DNA from: Nitrospira sp.
GTDB taxonomy: Bacteria; Nitrospirota; Nitrospiria; Nitrospirales; Nitrospiraceae
Assembly (NCBI GenBank): GCA_022226935.1
Contig: CP092081.1
Span: 2,530,846-2,594,845, forward strand
Direction: 5' to 3'
Length of the DNA stretch: 64,000 nucleotides
The translations under genes were made by a program, and so were the position numbers. Numbering within the stretch: position 1 is the first letter of the stretch; each line of letters begins with the position of its first letter. The notes under the pieces are model-generated. The model did no database searches and was not told where the DNA came from. It saw only the letters and a list, made by a program, of their open reading frames with translations. Shown here piece after piece: positions 37,200-45,588 of this stretch.

Positions 37200-38249
37200 A
37201 TGACATCCACCAGCACAAAGATTGCCATCATCGGCGCAGGACGAGGCGGCACGGCGCTGCTGGACCTCCTGCATCAGATTCCCGATGTAGATATCGTGGG
37301 CATCGCGGACAAGGACCCCGCCGCACCCGGGCTCCAACGTGCGAAGGATTTGAATGTGCCGGTTGAGGACCAAGTGTACGACCTCATCCGCAACCATGGC
37401 GTCAATCTCATCATGGACGTGACCGGTGATCCATCCATGGCCCCATTCATCCAAGCGATGAAACGTCCCGGGGCGGAAGTCTTGAGCGGAGCCACCACAC
37501 GGCTGTTATGGAAACTCGTCCAGCACCAATCGAAACTGGAAGCCGAACTGTTCCAGGCCGATAAACTGGCCGGATTAGGCTCCTTTGCGGCAGGTATCGC
37601 GCATGACATCAATAACCCGCTACAGCTCATCCTTGGCCTTGCGGAAAATCTCACGGACGAGCAAGATTTGGCCGTCGTTCATGAACAGGCGCGCGACATC
37701 ACCGAGGCGGTGAAACGCACCAGCGCCATTTGCCGCGACCTCACCCGGTATGCACGGCGCAACGCGACGGGAGAGGACATCATGGTCAATCTCAACACCA
37801 AATTGGACGAGGCGCTGAGAATCGCCCGCTATGCCGTGACGCTGCAGGATGTCACCGTCGTGAAACGATATGCGGAAGACGCCTCTGTGCTAGGGAACCC
37901 TGACGAATTGCTCCATGTTTTCGTCAATTTGATTACGAATGCCGTTCAAGCCATTCAGGATCGCGGCACATTAACCCTGCAGACGACCGTCAGCCCCGAC
38001 GGCCAGGTCAGTGCGTCGGTGAGTGATACGGGATGTGGGATTCCGAAAGAGGCGTTCTCGAAAATCTTTGAGCCCCTGTACACCACAAAACCCCCGGGGA
38101 AAGGCACGGGGCTCGGCCTGTACAATGTGATGTCGGTGATTTCGAAAATGGAAGGACATATTTGCGTCGAAAGCGACCTCGGTGTCGGCACGACCTTCCG
38201 GATCGAATTTCCACAGGTGCAACCGACTACATCATGCGCGCCCCTATGA
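37200..38249 (+). CDS. Histidine kinase with N-terminal nucleotide-binding Rossmann domain
   Basis: 349 residues from the ATG with GGAG nearby. The first 100 residues are a Rossmann fold: KIAIIGAGRGGTALL (G12xG14xxG17), a second strand DVDIVGIADKDP ending in an acidic residue (NAD preference expected), then HGVNLIMDVTGDPSM. Directly after comes a HisKA domain with His135 in AGIAHDINNPLQ, and an HATPase domain (FVNLITNAVQAIQD, DTGCGIPKEAF, GKGTGLGLYNV). There is no membrane segment. It looks like a soluble kinase that reads a dinucleotide or redox state. Its stop overlaps the next start (ATGA). Confidence 0.85.
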   Translation: MTSTSTKIAIIGAGRGGTALLDLLHQIPDVDIVGIADKDPAAPGLQRAKDLNVPVEDQVYDLIRNHGVNLIMDVTGDPSMAPFIQAMKRPGAEVLSGATTRLLWKLVQHQSKLEAELFQADKLAGLGSFAAGIAHDINNPLQLILGLAENLTDEQDLAVVHEQARDITEAVKRTSAICRDLTRYARRNATGEDIMVNLNTKLDEALRIARYAVTLQDVTVVKRYAEDASVLGNPDELLHVFVNLITNAVQAIQDRGTLTLQTTVSPDGQVSASVSDTGCGIPKEAFSKIFEPLYTTKPPGKGTGLGLYNVMSVISKMEGHICVESDLGVGTTFRIEFPQVQPTTSCAPL

Positions 38250-40723
38250 GGATCACCTGGCGCCCCTTCTCCAATCCGCTGGGATGGGGACTGAAACGTA
38301 AGCTCATCGTCTCGATGCTGCTGGTCGGCGTGGTTCCTCTACTACTCGGCCTCGGCATGGCCTTCCTCCAAGGCTCCAAAGAGATCCAAGTCGTGAGCGG
38401 CGAGAGTTTCCAGGCCTTGGCCACGGAAGCCGCCCGCAAATTGGACTTGCTCGTCGCGGAGGAAGTCGCCAGAACGTCCCGCATTGCGACACATCCGGAC
38501 ATCATCCGTCAGTTGGAGCACCATCGAGATCTGCTGCAGACTGCCGACAAGACGCTGTCCGCGGCGACGTTGACTCAACAACGAACGCGGTGGGCCGCGC
38601 GAGATCCAGTGGCGATCAAGGCGATCACGGAAAATCGCACTGCGCTCATGCTGCGAGGCTTCTACGCAGGGGCCCAAAATGAGTCGGACTTATTGTTGCC
38701 TCAGGTCGTCCGGGCTGCCACCAAGAAACTCTTCATCACGGACGTGCAGGGCAATCTTTTTGCCGCCCTGACCACGACTCCCAGTTTTTCGCATTCGGAG
38801 AGTCCCTGGTGGACGGGCGCCTACAATAAAGGGGTCGGGCAGCTGTACATTGAGGACCTGCACTTTGATAACCAGGCCAATGCGTACGTGTTCAGCATCT
38901 CCCTCCCGATCATGGATAGTCTTCGCTACGAAGTGGTCGGGGTCCTGCATCGAGTCATCGATGCCAAGGAGTTCTTTTCTCCGTCCACTCACCCCATCCG
39001 GTTCGGCCGCACCGGCCATGTGATGTTGATCGACAGCCGAGGAATCGTCCTGAGCTGCCCCATCCTTCCGACGGGGGTCCAACTGTCGGACCCGTCTCTG
39101 ATTCCCGAGGTGACGAGGCCCCAGCCGGGCTGGGTCACTGCCGATAGCGACGGGCACGGCGGGCAAGGCACCGCCATCATCGGATTCGCGCTGCTTCCCG
39201 AAACCAGTCGCGCGACGAACGGCTCCCTGGAAAATGGCGCCTGGCATACCTTCGTGTGGCAGTCTTCCGACGAACTGTTCGCACCGATCCATCACTTGAT
39301 GACGTGGATGATGATCCTGGCGTTGGTCGCGCTCTTCCTGCTCGCGACGCTGGGGTATTTTGCCGCCAGCCGGATCGTCACGCCGGTCCGCCGGTTGCAG
39401 GAGGCGGCACGCCTCATCGGCCGCGGAGAATTGCAGGAGCCGCTACACATTCACACGGGTGATGAACTGGAAGATCTGGCGGTCGAATTCAACCGCATGC
39501 ACAAGCAGCTGCAAGCCTCCTTTGCCGGATTGAATACGCAGGTCGAAGAAAAAACGCAGGAAGTGCAGTATCTCCAGAAAGCGACCGACCAGGTGCTTGA
39601 TGCCGTCCCCACGCCGATCATCATGGTGGATCAGCAAGGCCTGATCCAATACATGAACAAGGCATCGCGCGAAACCGTGCAGACAGATAACTGGTCGTCC
39701 CGTCCACTGTTCGACCTGTTGCCCATTGACGAGGAGCACCGCCAGGCGCTGCGTCGAGACCTGAGATTGGTGGAAGAGGGCATGTCCCTTACACCGCCTC
39801 GCCACGACCACGAACCGTTGTCCAAACCGGCGCGCGATCCGCTCAATCAGACCCTCGGTCCCGCCGCGTCCTCATCCCGCCGCGAGCTCCGTATCGGATC
39901 TCATCTGTACCAGTACGAATGGTTTCCGCTGGAAAGCCGGAGCGGCGCAGGGAAGCGATTCGGCCTCGTGCTCCGGGACACCACGGATGAGAGCCGCTTG
40001 CAGGATCAGCTGATTCAGGCTGAAAAATCTGGCAGTCTCGACGTGCTGACCGCCGGCATCGGCCACGAACTTAATAATCCCTTATTCGGGATTCTCGGCC
40101 TTGGCGAAGCCATTCAGGAAGAAGGCGATCTGGTACGCGCCAAAGGCTACGCGCAGGACATCATCGGTCATGGACGAAAGATGGCGGCCATCATACGGGA
40201 TTTCACCGGCGTGGCGACGCGCGAATCGAAGAGCCAACGGATAGCCGTCGATGTGACGGCGCAACTGGAACAAGCGCTGGCCATTGTGCAGACATCACAC
40301 GAGTGCCTGGGCCTCAACGTGCAAAAACACTATGTGCCTGTGTCCTCCGTGACGGCACTTCCCGACCAGGTTCGGCTGGCCTTCATCAATGTTCTCACCA
40401 ATGCGATTCAGGCGATGAACGGGCAGGGCAACTTATGGTTGACCACGGAGGAGCAGGACGACGTGATTACGATCAAGATCAGAGACAATGGACCCGGCAT
40501 TCCCAAGCAGCATCTCGCCAAAGTCTTCGATCCGTTTTATACGACCAAGGGGCAGGGAGAAGGATCCGGCTTGGGGCTCACCGTCGCGCAACGCTTGATC
40601 AAGAAATTCGGCGGCGAAATCCGGATGGAAAGTCCTCCGGACGGTCAGGGCACCACCTGCGTCATTACACTGCCGGCGGATAAGGCTGCGGTACGAAAGG
40701 AGGAGCCATGCGTCTCATCCTGA
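38246..40723 (+). CDS. Cache-HAMP-PAS sensor histidine kinase
   Basis: 825 residues. TM helix 19-42, a periplasmic Cache-type domain (about 45-345) with KLFITDVQGNLFAALTTTP and GHVMLIDSRGIVLSC, second TM 353-372, HAMP (373-425), coiled coil, PAS-like domain (about 448-590, PTPIIMVDQQGLIQYMN), HisKA with His607 in AGIGHELNNPLFG, and an HATPase. The ATG at 38246 forms an ATGA overlap with the previous gene, which fixes the start; longer starts in the same frame are not needed. It has no receiver, so it probably phosphorylates the receiver at 36651. The next gene overlaps by 16 bases. Confidence 0.92.
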   Translation: MRITWRPFSNPLGWGLKRKLIVSMLLVGVVPLLLGLGMAFLQGSKEIQVVSGESFQALATEAARKLDLLVAEEVARTSRIATHPDIIRQLEHHRDLLQTADKTLSAATLTQQRTRWAARDPVAIKAITENRTALMLRGFYAGAQNESDLLLPQVVRAATKKLFITDVQGNLFAALTTTPSFSHSESPWWTGAYNKGVGQLYIEDLHFDNQANAYVFSISLPIMDSLRYEVVGVLHRVIDAKEFFSPSTHPIRFGRTGHVMLIDSRGIVLSCPILPTGVQLSDPSLIPEVTRPQPGWVTADSDGHGGQGTAIIGFALLPETSRATNGSLENGAWHTFVWQSSDELFAPIHHLMTWMMILALVALFLLATLGYFAASRIVTPVRRLQEAARLIGRGELQEPLHIHTGDELEDLAVEFNRMHKQLQASFAGLNTQVEEKTQEVQYLQKATDQVLDAVPTPIIMVDQQGLIQYMNKASRETVQTDNWSSRPLFDLLPIDEEHRQALRRDLRLVEEGMSLTPPRHDHEPLSKPARDPLNQTLGPAASSSRRELRIGSHLYQYEWFPLESRSGAGKRFGLVLRDTTDESRLQDQLIQAEKSGSLDVLTAGIGHELNNPLFGILGLGEAIQEEGDLVRAKGYAQDIIGHGRKMAAIIRDFTGVATRESKSQRIAVDVTAQLEQALAIVQTSHECLGLNVQKHYVPVSSVTALPDQVRLAFINVLTNAIQAMNGQGNLWLTTEEQDDVITIKIRDNGPGIPKQHLAKVFDPFYTTKGQGEGSGLGLTVAQRLIKKFGGEIRMESPPDGQGTTCVITLPADKAAVRKEEPCVSS

Positions 40724-41301
40724 CACTCTTCCGATCACCAATCTTGTGGTCGACGCTGCTTCTGGCCTGTGTCTCCGCCTCTTCATTGCAGGCGAAGGAT
40801 CTCACGCCGCCGGCAGGCATCTCTCCGGAGAGGGTCGCGGACTTCGTCCATGCCGTGCTCGATGCCGACCGGACGATTTATACCAACCAGGTCGTCAACC
40901 GCATGCAGGCGAAAGGCATCGTCTCCGCCGCCGAACATTGGGAGCATGAAAACGCCCTGCCGCTGCCCGCACAATTTCTCCAACATTCGGGCAAGCTGGT
41001 CGCGGAGTCCGGACGCGGGATCCGCTACCGCCTCATCAGCCTCTGGCCGATTTATCAGCGCAATGCGCCGGCGACGGAATTGGAGCGCCGGGCGCTGGAA
41101 AGTTTCGCGCAGACGCCGGATCGTCCCTTCACCGGCATTGTGACCAGCGGCCGCAAACAATTCTTTCAAGCCGTGTATTCGGATCGCGCGATTTCCGCCG
41201 CCTGCGTCAAATGCCACAATAGTCATCCCTTGAGCCCGAAGCGAGACTTCGCCCTCAATGATGTAATGGGGGGGATGACGATCACAATTCCGCTCGACTG
41301 A
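40708..41301 (+). CDS. Tll0287-like (DUF3365) c-type heme sensor protein
   Basis: 197 residues with a signal peptide (SPILWSTLLLACVSASSLQA) and one heme c motif CVKCH near residue 166, followed by NSHPLSPKRDF. The domain is that of Tll0287-like proteins, which bind heme in the periplasm and are proposed gas or redox sensors. AAAGGAGG lies inside the end of the kinase gene, ten bases upstream of the ATG. Last gene of the signalling operon; it could feed information to the Cache domain kinase by direct contact. Confidence 0.88.
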   Translation: MRLILTLFRSPILWSTLLLACVSASSLQAKDLTPPAGISPERVADFVHAVLDADRTIYTNQVVNRMQAKGIVSAAEHWEHENALPLPAQFLQHSGKLVAESGRGIRYRLISLWPIYQRNAPATELERRALESFAQTPDRPFTGIVTSGRKQFFQAVYSDRAISAACVKCHNSHPLSPKRDFALNDVMGGMTITIPLD

Positions 41302-41324
41302 CGGGAGAGGCGATCAACAGAGGG

Positions 41325-42416
41325 TCAGGACTTTGCGGACGGCACGGAGGGCGCGGCCAGCGGCATCTGGTATTCGTCGCGGTAAATCTGCAGCGCAGTC
41401 AGGAACAGTCCGACGAGAATCGGCCCGAGAAACAAGCCGAGAATACCATAGGCCGCCAGACCGCCGAGCACGCTGAACGTCAGCAACAACACGGGAATCT
41501 GCGCGCCCTGGCCGATAAAGAGCGGCTTCAGAATTTGATCGATAGTGGACACGACGCCGATGCCCCAAGCCAACATCACCAGCCCCTTTCCCACCGTACC
41601 GGACCACAGAAGATAGCCGGCTACCGGCCCCCAGATGAGCGCCGTGCCGCCGAACGGCAACGGCGCCAGCAGGATAGTCAGGGCCATCAAGACCATCGGA
41701 AAAGGCACGCCCAACACCGCATAAGCCGCTCCGGCGAGCAATCCCTGGGCGACCGCCGTCAGCACAATCCCCTTCACGACGGCGCGAATGGTTTGATCCA
41801 GGCGAACGAGAATCTTGTCTTTATGCGAGGCTTCGAGCGGAATCAGACCGTACAGCGACGCCAGCCAATGCCGGCCGTCTTTGAAAAAAAAGAACAGGGT
41901 AAACACCATGACCAGAAAATCAGCCACCAGCATGAACACGTCGCGCACGAGGTCGCTCAATTCCCTCACGATAAACTGGCTGAACGTCTTGGCGCTCGAC
42001 AACACAAACTGCTCCAGGTCGCTTTCCTGTCCCGTGAATCGTTCCAACCACTCGCGCGCTGTCCTTCCGCCGGGGAGTCCCGAGAGTCGATCCGGCAACT
42101 GCTGAACGCCTCCCGAGGCAATCCACTCCCGCACCGCGCGCTCGGCGGATCCGGCCTCCTTCACCAACATCGCGCTGAGAACAATGAGCGGCACCACCAC
42201 CAAGGCAAGCGCAGCCAGCGTCAAGAGCACCGCGGAATGCGACTCCTTCCCGCCGAGCCAGACCGTCACTCGCACATGGAGCGGAAAGCAGAGATGCGCC
42301 AGGATCACGGCCCAGAGGACCGGAAAGACGAAGGGGCGGAACATCAGGGCCATCTGATACAGCAGGGCCAGCAGGACGCCGAAAAAGCAGGCTGCAAAAA
42401 TTTGTCGTCGATTCAT
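41325..42416 (-). CDS. AI-2E family (PerM/YhhT-like) transporter
   Basis: 363 residues with about eight membrane helices and the family pattern: paired helices at both ends with a central helical region. Characteristic stretches are FTLFFFFKDGRHWL and LAPLPFGGTALIWGPVAGYL, then GLFLGPILVGLFLTALQIYRDEY near the C-terminus. Members export small molecules or serve as Na+/H+ antiporters; the name AI-2E does not prove signal export. It is convergent with the heme protein gene (23 bases). The last residues are polar (PLAAPSVPSAKS). Confidence 0.9.
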   Translation of the reverse strand: MNRRQIFAACFFGVLLALLYQMALMFRPFVFPVLWAVILAHLCFPLHVRVTVWLGGKESHSAVLLTLAALALVVVPLIVLSAMLVKEAGSAERAVREWIASGGVQQLPDRLSGLPGGRTAREWLERFTGQESDLEQFVLSSAKTFSQFIVRELSDLVRDVFMLVADFLVMVFTLFFFFKDGRHWLASLYGLIPLEASHKDKILVRLDQTIRAVVKGIVLTAVAQGLLAGAAYAVLGVPFPMVLMALTILLAPLPFGGTALIWGPVAGYLLWSGTVGKGLVMLAWGIGVVSTIDQILKPLFIGQGAQIPVLLLTFSVLGGLAAYGILGLFLGPILVGLFLTALQIYRDEYQMPLAAPSVPSAKS

Positions 42417-42592
42417 GAAGAGATAGAGGTCATCGTGCCTGCGCCGTTGATAGCAGAACCTGCCCGTGATGTCACGCGCCGGTTTTGCGATCCTCGTGCC
42501 TGCCTGGAGGAACTCTCGCTGCGCAGCGGGAAGAAGGGGTGAGGTTAAAGGCGCGCCGGATCCGGCGGCCGGGAGGTCGGGAGAGACGCCGT

Positions 42593-43087
42593 TCAGGCGT
42601 TCTCACCGGCCATGGCCACCGCTTTGGGACGCTGGGAGGCAATGTCCCGCACATTGCCGGGAAGCTTCTGCGCGTCATCGCCCCACGAGGTGACGCCCAT
42701 ATCCGAGAGGCCCTGAAATTTGGCCCCGTCTTCCATGGAGAATGCCGGCGCGTGCACTTCGCCGACGAGCAGCCCGGTCTTCAGCAATTGAATGCGCTCC
42801 GTGGCCCGCACCGTCGCTTTGATTTTTCCGCTGCTGATGATGGTCCCCGCCGTGATGGTGCCCTGCACGACTCCGTCTTCGCCGATCACCACCGTCCCGC
42901 TGGTTTGCAAATCCCCCTCCAGCCGGCCATCGATGCGCACCGTGCCTTCCACATGGATTTCCCCCCTGAGCAACACACCTTTGGCCAGCAGGGTGATATT
43001 GTCGCTTTCCACAAAGCCGGGCTTCTTCATCATCTGGAGCTCCTTGTCGCGGGCGGTGTCGGATGAACCGGAGAACCAACTCAACAT
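42593..43087 (-). CDS. Bactofilin (polymer-forming cytoskeletal protein)
   Basis: 164 residues. The right-handed beta-helix core lies at about 27-130, with repeated short strands such as LRGEIHVEGTVRIDGRLEGD, VVIGEDGVVQGTI, IKATVRATERIQLL and GLLVGEVHA. Bactofilins polymerise without nucleotide under the membrane and organise cell shape and murein synthesis, consistent with the neighbouring class A penicillin-binding protein 32 bases upstream. The N-terminal WFSG patch resembles the membrane-targeting sequence of the family. The proline- and alanine-rich tail is disordered. Confidence 0.93.
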   Translation of the reverse strand: MLSWFSGSSDTARDKELQMMKKPGFVESDNITLLAKGVLLRGEIHVEGTVRIDGRLEGDLQTSGTVVIGEDGVVQGTITAGTIISSGKIKATVRATERIQLLKTGLLVGEVHAPAFSMEDGAKFQGLSDMGVTSWGDDAQKLPGNVRDIASQRPKAVAMAGENA

Positions 43088-43119
43088 GAGCTGAGCCTAC
43101 ACCAGCTTTTCGATGGCAC

Positions 43120-45414
43120 CTAGAAAAAACCAAAACTGCGCTTCACGCGTTCCCAGATGCCGCTCCCGTGCACCTCGCAATACACCGATGGCTCCGTGCC
43201 TTCGATAAACAGCTCGGCCGAACGTTGCGGACATTTCGAGGTCGCCAACTGCGAGGACTGCGGATCGATGTCGCGCGTGATCACGGCGGGCGGCATGATG
43301 AAGTCGCGCGGTGCGGCGGGCAGGATCTGGCGCACAAATTCCACCCACATCGGCAATGCGGCTTGCGCGCCGGTCAGATGCAACGCCTCTTCATCATCAA
43401 ATCCCACCCAGGCCCCCACCACCACATCCGGCGTATAGCCGATGAACCAAGCATCGCGATAGCCGTCCGTCGTGCCCGTCTTCCCGGCCACGATCCCGCG
43501 CAGCCCCATGGCCTTGGCCTTCGCCGCAGTCCCCCGTTCCACCACCCCTTTCAACAACGACGTCATGACATACACCGCTTGGGGAGACACCGCCTGGTGC
43601 CTCGCCGGCGTATGATGCCAGGCCGGATCGCCTTCCGGCGTTATCACCGCCTGCAGCGCCGTGGGGGCCATGCTGACTCCTTCATGAGCCAGGACGCCGA
43701 ATGCCGAGGTCATCTCCAGAAGCGACACACCGGAGGTGCCGAGAGCGATGGAAAGATTATCGGCCAGCGGACTCCGAATTCCGAGTTTCTCGGCCAGCTG
43801 GAGAATGCGTTTCGTGCCGACGAGCTGCGCGATCTTAACCGCCGGAATATTGAGCGACTGTTCCAACGCGGTTCGCAGGGACACCGTCCCGTGAAATTTA
43901 TGGTCGTAATTCTGAGGCGTCCACCGGCCGGTGGCTGATTCAAACGTGACCGGTTCATCGACGATCGAGGTGGCCGCCGTCACCGGTTGCCCGCCGTGTA
44001 ATTCGCGACGAGCCTCCATGGCCGCGAGATACACCAGCGGCTTGAAGAGCGAACCGGGCTGGCGCTTCGCCTGCACCGCTCGATTGAATTGGCTGGCGCG
44101 GTAATCGCGGCTGCCCACCATCGCCAGAATGCCGCCGGTTTTCGGATCGATCGCCACCAGCGCGCCCTGCAAGACCGTGGGATGTTTTTTCAATGCCGGA
44201 TAGGCCGTCTCCAGCTTGGTGAGTTCGTTCTCCAGCGTCTGAGTGGCCAGCCGTTGCAGCACAGGATCGAGGGACGTGTAGGCCCTCACCCCGTCCGGCA
44301 ACGGCGCGCCGGTCGCCTCCTCCACCTGCCGCAAGAGATAGTCGACAAAAAAGGGCGCATCCGCCAGCGTGTCCTGCGGCGGCATAACCTGAACTGGCGT
44401 CTTGACGGCCTGCGCCCAGACCTCATCATCGATCAGACCCTGTTCGTGCAGACGGCCCAGCACCACATCGCGACGCTGCTTGGCCAAAGCGGCATTTCTC
44501 AACGGCGAATAGGTATTCGGCCCCTTGATCATGCCCACCAGTAAGGCCGCCTCTTCGAGGCTGAGGGTATCGACCCGTTTGCCGAAATACCGGTGAGCCG
44601 CTTCGCCGACGCCGTAGATCGACACGGAACCGACCTGGCCGAGATAGATTTCGTTGGCATAACTTTCGAGAATGGCCTGTTTCCGGTATTTCGCCTCCAA
44701 CACCAAGGCGGCGATGGATTCCTTCAGCTTCCGCCCGAACGTTCGCTGCGGGGAGTAAAACAGGTTCTTGGCCAATTGCTGCGTGATGGTGCTGCCGCCT
44801 TGGATCACCGTCCCCTTGGTCACATTCGTCCACACCGCCCGCCCCACGGCGATCGGGTCGATGCCCGGATGGCTGAAAAACCGCCGGTCTTCAATGGCGA
44901 GTAAGATATCCAAAAATCGCGGAGAGAGGTCGTCGTACGACACCCATTCCCGGACCTGCCGCGACGCGCCGCGCAGCCCGCTGATCAACTGCGGCTCCAG
45001 ATAGGCCGGAAACAGTTCGTCGCCCGTCTGGATCGACAAAACCCGCGCCACTCGCCCCTGCTCCACTACGAGACGGGCCGGGATCGGACGCAGATGAAAA
45101 TCGGAAAATTCGTGCAGATAGATATCGATTTCGCCAGAGCCGACGCGAAACTCTCCTGGCGCGCGCACGGCCGTCTCGACCGCTTGATAGCCCAGCCGGG
45201 TCAGGCGCTCGATCAAGTGCGAGGAGACCACATCCAAGTCGGGTTTCAACAGAAAGGGCGCGCCATAGATGAGGCGGGGCGGATGTTCATCTCCCGCCGG
45301 CAGCGCGAGGCTGGCGGAAAGGTACAGTCCATAGGCCAGGGCGCTCCCCGCGACGAGGAGGAAACTGCCTGTCATCGCCACAAGCCCGCGGAAAAGCCAA
45401 CGCCTCACGAACAT
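43120..45414 (-). CDS. mrcB: Class A penicillin-binding protein, PBP1B type
   Basis: 764 residues. TM helix 10-30, then a UB2H-like domain (about 50-145) with FRVGSGEIDIYLHEFSDF, the hallmark of PBP1B. Next the GT51 glycosyltransferase with Glu175 in AIEDRRFFSHPGID and QGGSTITQQLAKNLF, and the transpeptidase with S455LFK in PGSLFKP, SLN, and GKTGTTDGYRD. It builds peptidoglycan. The open frame reaches 45573; ATG 45414 (GGTGG nearby) is the first that gives a compact cytoplasmic tail. An LpoB-like activator is not seen. Divergent from the FadL gene. Confidence 0.93.
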   Translation of the reverse strand: MFVRRWLFRGLVAMTGSFLLVAGSALAYGLYLSASLALPAGDEHPPRLIYGAPFLLKPDLDVVSSHLIERLTRLGYQAVETAVRAPGEFRVGSGEIDIYLHEFSDFHLRPIPARLVVEQGRVARVLSIQTGDELFPAYLEPQLISGLRGASRQVREWVSYDDLSPRFLDILLAIEDRRFFSHPGIDPIAVGRAVWTNVTKGTVIQGGSTITQQLAKNLFYSPQRTFGRKLKESIAALVLEAKYRKQAILESYANEIYLGQVGSVSIYGVGEAAHRYFGKRVDTLSLEEAALLVGMIKGPNTYSPLRNAALAKQRRDVVLGRLHEQGLIDDEVWAQAVKTPVQVMPPQDTLADAPFFVDYLLRQVEEATGAPLPDGVRAYTSLDPVLQRLATQTLENELTKLETAYPALKKHPTVLQGALVAIDPKTGGILAMVGSRDYRASQFNRAVQAKRQPGSLFKPLVYLAAMEARRELHGGQPVTAATSIVDEPVTFESATGRWTPQNYDHKFHGTVSLRTALEQSLNIPAVKIAQLVGTKRILQLAEKLGIRSPLADNLSIALGTSGVSLLEMTSAFGVLAHEGVSMAPTALQAVITPEGDPAWHHTPARHQAVSPQAVYVMTSLLKGVVERGTAAKAKAMGLRGIVAGKTGTTDGYRDAWFIGYTPDVVVGAWVGFDDEEALHLTGAQAALPMWVEFVRQILPAAPRDFIMPPAVITRDIDPQSSQLATSKCPQRSAELFIEGTEPSVYCEVHGSGIWERVKRSFGFF

Positions 45415-45495
45415 CGCCACCGGATCCCCATATCGCCGAGCATACGCGATCCCGCGCATGAAAGCACATTCGTCCCGGGCCGGGCCGGCTGCGGC

Positions 45496-45525
45496 TTGAC
45501 AAAATACCCTGCCTCCTCTTAGATG
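45496..45525 (+). promoter_or_regulatory. Sigma-70-type promoter of the FadL-family gene
   Basis: TTGACA at 45496-45501, an 18-bp spacer and TAGATG at 45520-45525, about 64 bases before the GTG start at 45589. It lies in the divergent region upstream of the PBP1B gene. Confidence 0.5.
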
Positions 45526-45588
45526 AGCCGCACAAGACCGTCTGGCTACGATCTTGTACCTAGACCTATTCACACGAGGAAATAACCG

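Noticed and set aside
41535-42542. 335-codon plus-strand frame
   Set aside because: It is antisense to the AI-2E-family gene and has His/Gln/Arg-rich shadow composition.
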